Assembly (NCBI RefSeq): GCF_024128855.1
Contig: NZ_JAMYDV010000004.1
Coordinates: forward strand, 124,001-188,000
Direction of reading: 5' to 3'
DNA from: Rhodovulum tesquicola
GTDB taxonomy: Bacteria; Pseudomonadota; Alphaproteobacteria; Rhodobacterales; Rhodobacteraceae
Length of the DNA: 64,000 bases
Positions 45,059-54,099 of this stretch are shown here, piece after piece. The translations under genes and the position numbers were made by a program. The notes beneath the pieces are model-generated. The model saw nothing but the letters and a program-made list of their open reading frames with translations, searched no databases and was not told where the DNA came from. Each line of letters begins with the position of its first letter. Position 1 is the first letter of the stretch.

Positions 45059-45919
45059 TTACATAACTCCTTGGCCTGCGCCGGCGGCCTCGATATCGGG
45101 CCAGATCGGCATGTTGCTCCACCAGGTCCACCACTCGGGCCAGCCTTCGGTCCAGAGCGGACCGGAGATGATGATGCAGACGGCCGAGAAGAAGACCGCG
45201 TTGATCGCCAGCAGCCAGCCAAGCCGGTGAATCCCGAGCGTCCCGACCGAGTAACCGATGAGGTCACGGAAGAACGTGTCTTCGTGGTCGGGGGTCTTGG
45301 CTTCTTCGCCCTTTTCCGGGTTGCAGGCCGACAGGATCAGACCGCCATGCAGAGCCAGCGCCAGACAGGTGGCGAAGAACAGCGACACGCCGAGCATGTG
45401 GAACGGGTTGTAGTGGAAGTGCAGGTAGGCGTAGCCGGTATTCGACACCCAGTCGAGGTGGCTGAAGATACCGTAGGGGAAGCCATGACCCCAGGCGCCC
45501 AGAAGCAACGGGCGGAACACAACGAGGGTAACATAGGCCAGGATCGCAACGCTGAACGCGATCGGAACGTGGTAGCCCATTCCGAGTTTGCGGCAGATTT
45601 CGACTTCCCTGAGCGCCCAGCTGACGAACGCGCCGATGGCGCATACGGTGATGAATTGCCAAAGCCCGCCCTCGGCCAGCGGCGCGATGCCCAGACCATG
45701 CGAAAGGTCAGGCGGCGCAACGTGGATCGTGAACGGGTTGAAGGTTCCTTGCAGGGACGCGCTGTAGAAGATCAGCGCGGTCCCAAGGGTGGCGAAAAAG
45801 GCGGTCGTCACTCCGAAGAAGCCTACGTAGAAAGGCCCCACCCAAAAGTCGAACAGATCGCCACCGATGAGCGTCCCTCCACGGACGCGATACTTTCTCT
45901 CAAAACTGAGCAGTGCCAT
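45059..45919 (-). CDS. pufL: Photosynthetic reaction centre subunit L
   Basis: A 286-residue five-helix membrane protein, the L half of the reaction centre core. It begins [20 protein letters not shown]. Conserved His ligands lie in [40 protein letters not shown] and [16 protein letters not shown]. The cistron is separated from pufA by 143 bases with a strong stem-loop, unlike the tight junctions elsewhere in the operon. Confidence 0.98.
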   Translation of the reverse strand: MALLSFERKYRVRGGTLIGGDLFDFWVGPFYVGFFGVTTAFFATLGTALIFYSASLQGTFNPFTIHVAPPDLSHGLGIAPLAEGGLWQFITVCAIGAFVSWALREVEICRKLGMGYHVPIAFSVAILAYVTLVVFRPLLLGAWGHGFPYGIFSHLDWVSNTGYAYLHFHYNPFHMLGVSLFFATCLALALHGGLILSACNPEKGEEAKTPDHEDTFFRDLIGYSVGTLGIHRLGWLLAINAVFFSAVCIIISGPLWTEGWPEWWTWWSNMPIWPDIEAAGAGQGVM

Positions 45920-45984
45920 CGTCTGTCTCCGCAAATGGCGGCCGTGTCCGTGAGGGGCCTCAGCCGTCCTTGTTCTTCGAGGTC

Positions 45985-46051
45985 GCCGCGGGCGGGAGAT
46001 CGGGGCTCCCGCCCGCGGCGCTGATGTCACTTCCAGTGCTGTCCACCGGAA
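45985..46051 (-). promoter_or_regulatory. pufA-pufL intercistronic stem-loops
   Basis: The main hairpin (45985-46019) has a perfect 14-bp stem, GCCGCGGGCGGGAG with complement and a 7-base loop. A second weaker one (46031-46051) has the 8-bp stem TTCCAGTG / CACCGGAA with one G-U pair in RNA. In Rhodobacter, hairpins here stabilise the upstream pufBA mRNA and so set the LH1-to-reaction-centre ratio. That role is inferred here from position. Confidence 0.8.
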
Positions 46052-46062
46052 GGCCGGGCGGC

Positions 46063-46227
46063 TTACGCGCCAGCGGCCTTCTCGGCGGCGACGTTCAGCC
46101 AGTTGAAGTAGGGGTTGCTGAGAACGAAGAGGTGAATCATCACCGCAACCAGGAAGAGGAAGACGCCCTGCGCGACAAGCACGCGACGGGGGTCGAAAAT
46201 CATCCAGACTTTATAGAACTTGGCCAT
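46063..46227 (-). CDS. pufA: Light-harvesting 1 alpha subunit
   Basis: A 54-residue single-helix antenna peptide starting [20 protein letters not shown]. The bacteriochlorophyll-binding His is in [11 protein letters not shown], followed by the conserved Trp region YFNWLNV. Alpha and beta pairs form the LH1 ring around the reaction centre. It lies 16 bases after pufB with GAGAGGGA upstream. Confidence 0.97.
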   Translation of the reverse strand: MAKFYKVWMIFDPRRVLVAQGVFLFLVAVMIHLFVLSNPYFNWLNVAAEKAAGA

Positions 46228-46243
46228 TTTTCAGGTCCCTCTC

Positions 46244-46390
46244 TCAGAGCCACGGACGCCAGATGTACACTGCCAGGTGAGCGAAAACGGCAACAGCCGA
46301 GAACAGCCAAAGCCCGCTCATGTAGACAGCATGCACTTCCTGCGCCTGCTCATCGGTCAGACCCGAGAACGACAGGTCAGATTCAGCCAT
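46244..46390 (-). CDS. pufB: Light-harvesting 1 beta subunit
   Basis: A 48-residue antenna peptide, [20 protein letters not shown] then one helix. The pigment-binding His is in [13 protein letters not shown], and the N-terminal part has the [11 protein letters not shown] signature. It pairs with PufA in LH1. It is separated from pufQ by 128 bases containing a small hairpin. Confidence 0.97.
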   Translation of the reverse strand: MAESDLSFSGLTDEQAQEVHAVYMSGLWLFSAVAVFAHLAVYIWRPWL

Positions 46391-46507
46391 AAACTTTCCT
46401 CCGGATCGTCAGACTGATGCCGCGCGTCCCGGCGGCCGGGTTCCAGCAGAGCGTCATGCCCTGCCAGCTACTCGCCCACCCGGGGGGGATGGACGAATTC
46501 GGGTTTG

Positions 46508-46525
46508 CGCCTGATCGCTCAGGCG
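46508..46525 (-). other. Small stem-loop at the end of pufQ
   Basis: CGCCTGA-TCGC-TCAGGCG, a perfect 7-bp hairpin overlapping the pufQ stop (46519). It could act in processing between pufQ and pufB mRNA. Function is not shown. Confidence 0.45.
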
Positions 46526-46740
46526 GAAAAGATCATGGGCGTGATGATCCGCGCCTGGCTCCAGGCGCGGGCGATCGGGCCCTTTGTGTTCAGATCACCG
46601 TTGCGCAGCACCGACAGCAGCGTGGCAATGAAGGCCAGCGGCAGCGCTGCGAGGAAGATGATCGTGAAGTAGACGGCGAATTCCGCTTTCGGCGGCCGGT
46701 GCGCGCGTGCGACATGGACGTCGGAAGTCTGGTCGGTCAT
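46519..46740 (-). CDS. pufQ: PufQ protein
   Basis: A 73-residue membrane protein with one central helix ([20 protein letters not shown]). A preceding block [12 protein letters not shown] and C-terminal [20 protein letters not shown] match PufQ. PufQ is needed for normal bacteriochlorophyll formation in Rhodobacter capsulatus and is proposed to carry pigment intermediates. Its start overlaps the bchZ stop by four bases, which physically links pigment synthesis to the puf genes. Confidence 0.9.
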   Translation of the reverse strand: MTDQTSDVHVARAHRPPKAEFAVYFTIIFLAALPLAFIATLLSVLRNGDLNTKGPIARAWSQARIITPMIFSA

Positions 46741-48218
46741 CTGCTGTCTCCCTTTTCAAGTCGTTCGAAACCGGCAGGCGCAAGCGCCTCGACCGTTTCC
46801 CGCACCACCCGCTCGGCACCCTGTTCGAGCGCAGCCTTCTCGGCCGCGTCGCGCAGGGATTTCGCTGCGGAGATGCGAGTGAGAACCGGGTGTTCCGCCA
46901 CGATCCTGTCGAGAAGCGCCTGAGCGTCCTCGTCCCAGGGAAAGTCGCGGCGAAGCCGGGTAGGCGTCGCTGCGGCCGAGTCCATCTCGGCGCCCAGCGG
47001 CAGAATGTGGAAGAGTGCGTCGAACAGAGCGTTGCACACTTCCTGAAGCAGATAGGTCGCACCGGCATAACCCATGAAGGGCGTCCCCGTCGCGCGCCGG
47101 ATCGCCGCACCCGGGAAGCCCGCCGGGATGAAGGCCGGCTTCGGCCCATGCCCGGCCGACAGCTCGGCCAGATAGATCTTCTCGTTGATCGAGCCCATCA
47201 CGACCAGCGGCCGCTTCTGCGCCATCAGCGCACGGACCTGTTCGTTGTCGGTCTTGGCGCCGCGCTGGCGGGCCACCGCAAAGGCGCAGGGAAAACCCAG
47301 ATCGCTTTCCATGAAGTGGCGCACGCCGCGGGCATAGGTCTCGTTCGCGACGATGGCAAAGCTGGCCGTGGCAAAGAAATCCTGCGTCACCGACCGCCAA
47401 AGATCCCAGACCGGCTTGATCGTCGAATGCTTCTCGCGCGCGATGAAGGGCTCGGGGTCAAGGCCCAGCATCTCGCCCAGCTTGCGCAGGAATTTCGTCG
47501 TCGAGTCGACGCCGATGGGCGCCTGAAGGTAAGGCTTGCCCAGAACCTCGGCCAGGCCGCGCCCGAACTCGCGATACATCACGATGTTGACGTCGGCATT
47601 CACCAGGTTGCGCATCTCGGCCAGATGGGCACCCAGCGGCATCACCATGTTGACCTCGGCGCCAATGCCTTCGACCAGGCGCCGGATCTCGGCCAGGTCG
47701 GAGGGCATGTTGAACACGCCATACATCGGCCCAAGGATGTTGACCCGCGGCTTCGCGCCTTCTTCGCGCTTCTTCTCGGGGGGCATCCGACCCTTGGTCA
47801 TACCGAACTCGGTGAAGATCCAGGTCATCGCCCGGTCGGCGGCTTCCCATTGATCCTCGTCGATGGTGCGCGGCAGGAAGCGCTGGATGTTGGTGCCCAT
47901 GGGCGTCACGCCGCCGCCGATCATCTCGGCGATCGAACCGGTGACGACGACCGCGGGCAGCGCCGGGTCCAGCGTCTTCCAGGCGCGCTTCATCGCGCCC
48001 TCCGTGCCATCGCGGCCCAGTTCTTCCTCGCCCAGGCCGGTGACGACGATGGGCAACTCGTGCGGGGGCAGCGCGTCGGTGTAGTGCAGCACAGAGGTGA
48101 CCGGCAGGTTCTCGCAGCCCACAGGGCCGTCGATGACCACCTGCAGGCCCTTGACGGCACAGAAGGCGTAAACGGCCCCCCAGTACCCTCCGGCTCTGTC
48201 GTGATCCTGAACCAGCAT
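46737..48218 (-). CDS. bchZ: Chlorophyllide a reductase subunit Z
   Basis: A 493-residue NifK-like subunit. With BchY it forms the catalytic component that reduces ring B of chlorophyllide a, using electrons from BchX. Conserved stretches include [40 protein letters not shown] and [20 protein letters not shown]. Its ATG overlaps the bchY stop by one base (TGATG). Confidence 0.97.
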   Translation of the reverse strand: MLVQDHDRAGGYWGAVYAFCAVKGLQVVIDGPVGCENLPVTSVLHYTDALPPHELPIVVTGLGEEELGRDGTEGAMKRAWKTLDPALPAVVVTGSIAEMIGGGVTPMGTNIQRFLPRTIDEDQWEAADRAMTWIFTEFGMTKGRMPPEKKREEGAKPRVNILGPMYGVFNMPSDLAEIRRLVEGIGAEVNMVMPLGAHLAEMRNLVNADVNIVMYREFGRGLAEVLGKPYLQAPIGVDSTTKFLRKLGEMLGLDPEPFIAREKHSTIKPVWDLWRSVTQDFFATASFAIVANETYARGVRHFMESDLGFPCAFAVARQRGAKTDNEQVRALMAQKRPLVVMGSINEKIYLAELSAGHGPKPAFIPAGFPGAAIRRATGTPFMGYAGATYLLQEVCNALFDALFHILPLGAEMDSAAATPTRLRRDFPWDEDAQALLDRIVAEHPVLTRISAAKSLRDAAEKAALEQGAERVVRETVEALAPAGFERLEKGDSR

Positions 48219-49798
48219 CAGATCATTTCCTCCGCCTTCTCGGCGCGACGCTTCTTGTCGAGTTTCTTCTGGTGGGCTTCCCGGAACTCGGGGTGGAGAT
48301 TCGGATTCCCCTCCCACACGCCCGCGGTATCGCCCTCTCCGACACCTTCGAAGAATTCGCGCATCGACGCCATGCGGCCCTTGTTCGCAATCGCCGAGTT
48401 CACCACCTGCGCGAGCGACCCCGCCCCGGCCGGTCCCATCAGCGGACGAGCCGAAATCAGGTTGGTGAAGTAGAGGCCCGGGATCGCCAGTTCCTTGGCC
48501 TTCTGCACGACCGGCGTGGTGCCGATGGCAAGATCGGGCCGGATCGCCTCCATCGCGGCGCAATCATCCTCGAGCGAGGCGCGGAACTTGACCTTGACGC
48601 CCTTGGATTCCAGCCAGTCGCGATCGGCTTCGGATTGCTTCGTCTTCGCACAAGCCGTTCCGACATAAGGAATATTTGCACCGGACTCGATCAGCAGACG
48701 GGCCACCAGCAGTTCCGATCCCTCATAGCCCGACAGCGTGATCGTGCCGTTGATCGGCGCCCCGGCCAGCGCGCCCTTGATGGCGGGCAGGAACATGTTC
48801 TGCGCCGCCGCGACCTTGTCGGCAGGCAGGCCGAAGGCATCGCCGATATTGGCAAGCCAAGCGGCTGTGCCATCATGTCCCACCGGGGCCGAGCCGACGA
48901 TGGGCCGGCCGGCCGCGTCGAATTCACGCATGGCCGCGGTGTAGAACGGATGGATCGCCGCCACGGCGCCGCAATCCAGCGCTGCGTAAAGCTCGCGCCA
49001 TTCGCGGCAGGGCACGACGGGGCCGCAGGCCAGCCCCAGCGGGTCGAGCAGCTTGCCGATCACGATGGGATCGGCCGGGAACATCTCGCCCAGAAGCGTC
49101 ACGGTCGGCCGGTCGGACAGCCCGCCCTCGGGCGCGGCGACGGGGCCTGCCATGATCTCCTTGCGGGCATAGTTCAGCATCGCGCCCGCCAGCACGTCCT
49201 TGGCCTCGGCATGGGTCGGCACGCCGAAACCCGGCACGTCGATGCCCACGATCCGCACGCCGTTGATCTCGTCCGGCAGCAGCCGCAGCGGCACGCCCGA
49301 GGCGGTGGGAACGCACAGGTTCGTAACCACGATGGCGTCATAGCGGTCGGGATCGGCCAGTTCGTGCACCGCCTCGCGGATATCCTCGAACAGCTTGCCG
49401 GTGACCAGCGTTTCGGAACTGAACGGGACGTAGCCCACCGACCGCCGCGCGCCGTAGAAATGGCTGACGAAGGTCAGGCCATAGACGCAGCAGGCCGACC
49501 CCGACAGCACCGTCGCCACGCGCCGCATCCGGAGGCCCACGCGGAGCGAGCCGAAGGCCGGGCACATGCTTTGCGGCTTGTCATGCGGGCCTTGCGGATA
49601 ATCCTTGGCATACTGGTCGAGAATCTCGGACTTGCCCGCGCTGCGGGCTGCCGTTTCCATCTCGCCCGCTCCGGCATGGCAGCCCATGCCGTCGCCCAGC
49701 GCCGGATCGACCGCCTGGGGGGCGTTTCCCTGCCCCCTTGGCGTGCCTTCGATCACCTGCGCCCTGTGGGCGGTGTCATATGTGACCTCTTCGGTCAT
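48218..49798 (-). CDS. bchY: Chlorophyllide a reductase subunit Y
   Basis: A 526-residue NifD-like subunit of chlorophyllide a oxidoreductase. Cys residues that hold the shared iron-sulfur cluster lie in [14 protein letters not shown] and [14 protein letters not shown]. The first 60 residues are polar and variable. GGAGG lies six bases before the ATG, inside the small upstream frame that overlaps this start (ATGA). Confidence 0.97.
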   Translation of the reverse strand: MTEEVTYDTAHRAQVIEGTPRGQGNAPQAVDPALGDGMGCHAGAGEMETAARSAGKSEILDQYAKDYPQGPHDKPQSMCPAFGSLRVGLRMRRVATVLSGSACCVYGLTFVSHFYGARRSVGYVPFSSETLVTGKLFEDIREAVHELADPDRYDAIVVTNLCVPTASGVPLRLLPDEINGVRIVGIDVPGFGVPTHAEAKDVLAGAMLNYARKEIMAGPVAAPEGGLSDRPTVTLLGEMFPADPIVIGKLLDPLGLACGPVVPCREWRELYAALDCGAVAAIHPFYTAAMREFDAAGRPIVGSAPVGHDGTAAWLANIGDAFGLPADKVAAAQNMFLPAIKGALAGAPINGTITLSGYEGSELLVARLLIESGANIPYVGTACAKTKQSEADRDWLESKGVKVKFRASLEDDCAAMEAIRPDLAIGTTPVVQKAKELAIPGLYFTNLISARPLMGPAGAGSLAQVVNSAIANKGRMASMREFFEGVGEGDTAGVWEGNPNLHPEFREAHQKKLDKKRRAEKAEEMI

Positions 49799-49932
49799 GC
49801 GTCCTCCATCTCGCGCATGGGGGCCGGTTCGCGGTCGGCCGCCTTGCGATGCGCGTCAGGTTCCGGTTTCTCGTGATGGGAGAGCGCCTTCAGCGCCGCG
49901 TCCCAGCGGGAGAGTTCGTCGAGGTCAAACAT
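49795..49932 (-). CDS. Small uncharacterised ORF bridging bchX and bchY (45 aa)
   Basis: A 45-codon frame, [20 protein letters not shown] onward, rich in charged residues and without membrane segments. Its ATG overlaps the end of bchX by eight bases (ATGTTTGA), and its stop overlaps the bchY start (ATGA). GAGGTGG lies nine bases before the ATG. About 80% of third codon positions are G or C, in line with coding genes here. The tail is Pro/Glu/Arg-rich (EKPEPDAHRKAADREPAPMR). No family is recognised. It may encode a small protein or serve only to couple translation of bchX to bchY. Confidence 0.65.
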   Translation of the reverse strand: MFDLDELSRWDAALKALSHHEKPEPDAHRKAADREPAPMREMEDA

Positions 49933-50926
49933 CGTCGTAGACCACCTCGAGGGATTTCTTGGGCTTGGCGTTCTTGCCGCGCATGTCCGCGTCGGTCGCG
50001 GGCATCAGTTCGAACCCGGCGCCGGTTTCCTCGGGGCTGAACAGGCCCAGCAGGCCGTCCTGGTCCAGCGGCGCGGGCCGGATCGGCGGGGCCTCTGCCA
50101 CGGCTTCGGCCAGCGCGCCGAACAGCTCGCCCCAGGGCCCGGCATTGGTGCCGACGATCTGGTAATTGGCCGATTTCCGGCGTAGCTCCTCGTCCTGCGG
50201 GATCGCGGCCAGCACGGGGATGTTCACCGCCTTGGCGAAAGCCTGCGCCTCGCCGGTGCCATCATCCTTGTTGATGACCAGCCCCGCGACGCCGACATTG
50301 CCGCCGAGCTTGCGGAAATATTCCACCGCCGAGCAGACATTGTTGGCCACATAGAGCGATTGCAGGTCGTTGCTGCCCACCAGGATCACCTTCTGCGCCA
50401 TGTCGCGGGCGATGGGCAGGCCGAAGCCGCCGCAGACCACGTCGCCCAGGAAGTCGAGCAGGACATAGTCGAAATCCCAGTCGTGGAAGCCCAGCTTTTC
50501 CAGCAGTTCGAAGCCGTGGATGATGCCGCGCCCGCCGCAGCCGCGGCCGACCTCGGGGCCGCCGAGTTCCATCGCGAAGACGCCGTTCCGCTTGAAGCAG
50601 ACATCGCCGATCTGCACCTCTTCGCCAGCGAGCTTCTTCCTGGTCGAGGTCTCGATGATCGTCGGGCAGGCCTTGCCGCCGAACAGCAGGCTGGTCGTGT
50701 CCGATTTCGGGTCGCAGCCGATCAGGAGCACGCGCTTGCCCTGTTCGGCCATCATGTTGGACAGGTTGGCCAGCGTGAACGACTTGCCGATGCCGCCCTT
50801 GCCGTAGATCGCGATGATCTGGGTCTTCTTGGTCGGCTCGGTCAGGGGGATGTCATCCAGAGGCTCGTTCGCCTCGTCCCTCAACCGCTGGTCGATGTCT
50901 TTGATATTCGGGACATCAAGCGTCAT
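49925..50926 (-). CDS. bchX: Chlorophyllide a reductase iron protein subunit X
   Basis: A 333-residue NifH-like ATPase that reduces BchYZ. The P-loop is [20 protein letters not shown]. The 4Fe-4S ligand regions are [20 protein letters not shown] and [20 protein letters not shown]. The switch region holds [10 protein letters not shown]. The N-terminal 35 residues are longer than in NifH, as normal for BchX. It starts 11 bases before the bchC stop. Confidence 0.98.
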   Translation of the reverse strand: MTLDVPNIKDIDQRLRDEANEPLDDIPLTEPTKKTQIIAIYGKGGIGKSFTLANLSNMMAEQGKRVLLIGCDPKSDTTSLLFGGKACPTIIETSTRKKLAGEEVQIGDVCFKRNGVFAMELGGPEVGRGCGGRGIIHGFELLEKLGFHDWDFDYVLLDFLGDVVCGGFGLPIARDMAQKVILVGSNDLQSLYVANNVCSAVEYFRKLGGNVGVAGLVINKDDGTGEAQAFAKAVNIPVLAAIPQDEELRRKSANYQIVGTNAGPWGELFGALAEAVAEAPPIRPAPLDQDGLLGLFSPEETGAGFELMPATDADMRGKNAKPKKSLEVVYDDV

Positions 50927-51863
50927 GTTCGGCTCCCCAGTTCAGGATCATTTTCAGACAGGCAGGATCGTTGAATGCGGTTTCATAGGCTTCTGCGGCC
51001 TTTTCCGCGGGAACGCTGTGGGTAATCAGACCCCCCAGCGACAACGCCCCGGCTTCCACAAGCTGGCGCGTTGCAATCAGGTCGTCGCGCTCCCACTCGG
51101 CGGCGATGCGCAGCCGGGCCTCCTTCATGAAGGCGGGCGGGAAGGCGAAGGACAGAGGTTGGGTATAGAACCCGGCCAGCACCACCTCGCCGCCCTTGGC
51201 GATGCGGGTGATGAGGCTGTCAAGCAGGCTGCCGACGCCCGAGGCGTCGTAGATCGTGCGGTAGTCGCGGCGCGGGTCCTCGTCGGGGTGCAGCACTTCG
51301 TAGCCTTCGGCGCCACCGGCCCGGGCGGGGTTGATCTCCCACACGGTCGGGGCGGGGGCACCGGCGGCGATGGTCAGCCGCGCCAGAAGGCGGCCCAGAA
51401 CGCCGTGGCCCACGATGAGTTCCGGCATCTTCTTGTCGACGCCCGCCAGCGCGTGCCGCGCCGTCGCGGCCAGCGCCAGCAACGCCCCCTCGGCACCAAG
51501 GCCAGGGTCGATGCGGGTCACGCGGCTGGCATCGGTCACCAGCCGCCGGGCGGAGCCGCCGAACAGGCCGAACGCCCCGTCATAGCAGTTGGCACCGGGC
51601 ACGAAGACGCGCTCGCCCACCTTGAAATTCGTGTCGGACCCGGCCTCGACCACCTCGCCCGCGGCCTCGTAGCCGGGCACCAGCGGATAGCCCATGCCGG
51701 GGAAGGGCGGCATCTCGCCGGTATAGAACAACTTTTCGGTGCCGGTGGAGATGCCGGAATGCGAGATCTGCACGACCAGATCGCGCGGCCCCGGCTCCGT
51801 CAGCGCCAGCCTGCCGAGCCCAAGCTCCTTGGGGCCCCGAAGGATGACGGCTGTGGTTTCCAT
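50916..51863 (-). CDS. bchC: 3-hydroxyethyl bacteriochlorophyllide a dehydrogenase
   Basis: A 315-residue zinc-free medium-chain dehydrogenase-like enzyme. It oxidises the 3-hydroxyethyl group to 3-acetyl late in bacteriochlorophyll a synthesis. Typical segments are [40 protein letters not shown] and [19 protein letters not shown] (nucleotide site). It is the first gene of the bchCXYZ-puf superoperon, with two PpsR boxes and a sigma-70 promoter upstream. Confidence 0.97.
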   Translation of the reverse strand: METTAVILRGPKELGLGRLALTEPGPRDLVVQISHSGISTGTEKLFYTGEMPPFPGMGYPLVPGYEAAGEVVEAGSDTNFKVGERVFVPGANCYDGAFGLFGGSARRLVTDASRVTRIDPGLGAEGALLALAATARHALAGVDKKMPELIVGHGVLGRLLARLTIAAGAPAPTVWEINPARAGGAEGYEVLHPDEDPRRDYRTIYDASGVGSLLDSLITRIAKGGEVVLAGFYTQPLSFAFPPAFMKEARLRIAAEWERDDLIATRQLVEAGALSLGGLITHSVPAEKAAEAYETAFNDPACLKMILNWGAEHDA

Positions 51864-51926
51864 GGGCAACTCCCTTCCCGCTTCTCCCCCGAGTGACTCG
51901 GGACTCACACATCGGTGATCGGTTTT

Positions 51927-51944
51927 TGTCAGTTTACTTGGACA
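51927..51944. promoter_or_regulatory. PpsR/CrtJ box 1 (bchC promoter)
   Basis: TGT-N12-ACA exact match. It overlaps the -10 region of the bchC promoter. PpsR represses photosynthesis genes under oxygen or strong light. Confidence 0.85.
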
Positions 51945-51958
51945 GCCCCAAGTGTCAA
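51931..51958 (-). promoter_or_regulatory. bchC sigma-70 promoter
   Basis: On the minus strand -35 TTGACA (51958-51953) and -10 TAAACT (51936-51931) are spaced by 16 bases. Both hexamers lie inside or beside PpsR boxes, so repressor and polymerase compete. This closely resembles the bchC promoter described in Rhodobacter capsulatus. Confidence 0.75.
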
Positions 51959-51970
51959 CTTTATTAGACA
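51953..51970. promoter_or_regulatory. PpsR/CrtJ box 2 (bchC promoter)
   Basis: A second exact TGT-N12-ACA, eight bases from box 1, covering the -35 hexamer. Two boxes at this spacing are known to bind PpsR/CrtJ cooperatively. Confidence 0.85.
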
Positions 51971-51984
51971 GGTCGGCGCGACCA

Positions 51985-53106
51985 TTATGTCGCCCCAGGC
52001 TTACACCCGGTCACGACCGACGTGACAAAGGCGCGCCGGGGGCGGGGGGTTTCGATCCGCTCGAATCCGGCCTCGCGCATCAGCTCCGCGATCCGCGCCT
52101 GCGACCGCGCCTTTCCGGTCTGCATCGCCATGCAGTAAAAGGCGAAATAGGCATCCCCCGCCCGGTCCGGGCGCGCGCCGCCCGCCATCGGCTCGGACAC
52201 GATGAACCGTCCGCCGGGCGGCAGCGCCGCAAAGATTTTCGCCATCAATGCGCGCACCGTTTCGTCCGCATGGTCATAACAGACCCGGATCAGCGAGATC
52301 GCATCCGCCCCCGCGGGCAGCGGATCGTCGCGGAAGCTGCCCCCAGTGACGGTGACGCGATCCGCCATGCCCGCCGCGCGAAACCGCGCCTCGGCGGCGG
52401 GCACCACGGCGGGCAGGTCGAACAGCGTCATCTTCAGGCCCGGATTGGCCGCACCGATGGCCGCCAGAAACGCGCCGGTGCCGCCGCCCACGTCCAGAAG
52501 ATGCGTGATGCCCTCAAACGGGATCGTGCGCAGCGTTTCCTCGGCCACCAGCGCCTGGCTGTCGGCCATCAGTTGCGAGTAGCGTTGCGCCACCTCCGGG
52601 TTTTCGGCCGCGCCCGCGCCGAAGACATAGGGCCAGAAGCGGGCAAGCTCGGTCTCGCGCGCACCACGCAGCAGCGCGACCGGATCCTCGAGGTCACGAT
52701 AGAAGACATCATGGTGGCGGATCATGCCGATCACGCCGGGCGCCCCGACCAGCGCCGCGCCCAGCGCGGAAAGCTGATAGCCGCCCTCCACCCTGTCGAA
52801 CAGGCCCAGCGCGGTTGCGGCCTGGCACAGCGCCTCCATCCGGTCCTCGGGGATGCGGCTGCGGTCGGCCAGCGCGGCAACGGTTTGCGGCGCGTCGAAC
52901 GTGGCCTCCAGCAGGTCCAGTTCGACCACAGCATAAAGCACCTGGCTGTAGACGAAGCCCGAAACCAGGTCGAACAGCCGCTCGCCCTCGCGCCGCGCAT
53001 GCCCGCGGGTCAGGGGAAAGCGGCTGGCCCAGGACTGGAACCCGCGCGAGGCGATCTTGCGGTTGCGCCAGCGGCGCCAGCCGAACCCGCGAGAGGCGTC
53101 AGTCAT
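51985..53106 (-). CDS. crtF: Hydroxyneurosporene O-methyltransferase
   Basis: A 373-residue SAM-dependent O-methyltransferase that makes methoxy groups in spheroidene-series carotenoids. The SAM loop is [16 protein letters not shown]. The N-terminal dimerisation part has [20 protein letters not shown], followed by [20 protein letters not shown] and [20 protein letters not shown]. The start overlaps the crtE stop by four bases. Its end is 15 bases from a bchC PpsR box, so crtEF reads into the bchC promoter as in other Rhodobacter clusters. Confidence 0.95.
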   Translation of the reverse strand: MTDASRGFGWRRWRNRKIASRGFQSWASRFPLTRGHARREGERLFDLVSGFVYSQVLYAVVELDLLEATFDAPQTVAALADRSRIPEDRMEALCQAATALGLFDRVEGGYQLSALGAALVGAPGVIGMIRHHDVFYRDLEDPVALLRGARETELARFWPYVFGAGAAENPEVAQRYSQLMADSQALVAEETLRTIPFEGITHLLDVGGGTGAFLAAIGAANPGLKMTLFDLPAVVPAAEARFRAAGMADRVTVTGGSFRDDPLPAGADAISLIRVCYDHADETVRALMAKIFAALPPGGRFIVSEPMAGGARPDRAGDAYFAFYCMAMQTGKARSQARIAELMREAGFERIETPRPRRAFVTSVVTGCKPGAT

Positions 53107-53972
53107 TCGGCGGCCTGGCGCGAGGGCTCGGGGATCAGCCGTTCGGCCATGACGCGGACCATCTGGGCCAGCTGCGCCTCGCCCGGGCAGGACGGGATCG
53201 AGGCGATGGCGCCCGACAGGATGTCCTTGAACCGCTGCACGGCGCCATCGACGCCCAGTTCGGCCACGGCGCTCGGCCGACCATTGGCGGCGTCCTGACC
53301 AGCGGGCTTGCCCATCGTCTCGGCGTCAAGCAGCGCGTCCTTCAGGTCATCGGCGACCTGGAACGCCTCGCCGATGCGGTCGCCCAGTTCCTCCCACGGC
53401 TCGGCCTCATGGCCGGCCGCAACGGCGCCCATCGAGGTCGCCGCGATGAACAACGCGCCGGTCTTGGCGCGGTGATAGGCGGACAGGTCGATCTTGTCCT
53501 CGCTCTCCCAGCCCTGCCCCGCGCAGATGCCATAGGGCATGCCGGTGCGCACGCCGAGGATGCGGATCAGTTCCACTGCGCGCTGGCAGTCGTGATGCGC
53601 CGCACGCGCCAGCACCTCGAACCCCGCGACGATCAGGCTGTCGCCGGTCAACAGCGCCAGCGGCTCGCCATAGGCCTTGTGCAAAGCGGGCTTGCCGCGG
53701 CGGATATCGGCATTGTCGAAACAGGGCATGTCGTCATGCACAAGGCTGGCGGAATGGATCAGCTCGATCGCCACCGCGGCGGCATCGGCCAGTTCCGGCT
53801 TGCCGTCGCCGCAGGCCAGCGCGACATTCAGGCAGATCCTGGGACGGATGCGCGCACCGCCCGGAGACATCGCGTATTCCAGCGCCGAGGCGAGTTTCGG
53901 CGGGGCGGCCCCGGCCTGTCCCTCTGCGATCGCACGGCTGATGGCGGATTCGATGCGGCCCGAAAGGTCCAT
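53103..53972 (-). CDS. crtE: Geranylgeranyl diphosphate synthase
   Basis: A 289-residue polyprenyl synthase. The first Asp-rich motif is DDMPCFDNADIRRGKP and the second is VADDLKDALLD. It also has the N-terminal GGARIRPRI block. It condenses IPP with FPP to GGPP for carotenoids and the bacteriochlorophyll tail. Two PpsR boxes lie between it and the divergent crtD. Confidence 0.96.
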   Translation of the reverse strand: MDLSGRIESAISRAIAEGQAGAAPPKLASALEYAMSPGGARIRPRICLNVALACGDGKPELADAAAVAIELIHSASLVHDDMPCFDNADIRRGKPALHKAYGEPLALLTGDSLIVAGFEVLARAAHHDCQRAVELIRILGVRTGMPYGICAGQGWESEDKIDLSAYHRAKTGALFIAATSMGAVAAGHEAEPWEELGDRIGEAFQVADDLKDALLDAETMGKPAGQDAANGRPSAVAELGVDGAVQRFKDILSGAIASIPSCPGEAQLAQMVRVMAERLIPEPSRQAAE

Positions 53973-54015
53973 GTTGGCTCCCCGTTCTGGTCCGGCCCGC
54001 CGCACATTCCCGATG

Positions 54016-54033
54016 TGTCAGGCCAGCGAGACA
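54016..54033. promoter_or_regulatory. PpsR/CrtJ box (crtE-crtD intergenic, distal)
   Basis: TGT-N12-ACA exact match in the 127-base divergent region. It is paired with a second box eight bases away. Confidence 0.8.
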
Positions 54034-54041
54034 TTCACGAT

Positions 54042-54059
54042 TGTAAATCAGGATGGACA
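54042..54059. promoter_or_regulatory. PpsR/CrtJ box (crtE-crtD intergenic, proximal to crtD)
   Basis: TGT-N12-ACA exact match, 40 bases before the crtD ATG. The pair can repress both crtEF and crtDC. Confidence 0.8.
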
Positions 54060-54099
54060 GTCTAAGGTTTCGAGTCAACATTCCTTGAGGTGGATCAAG

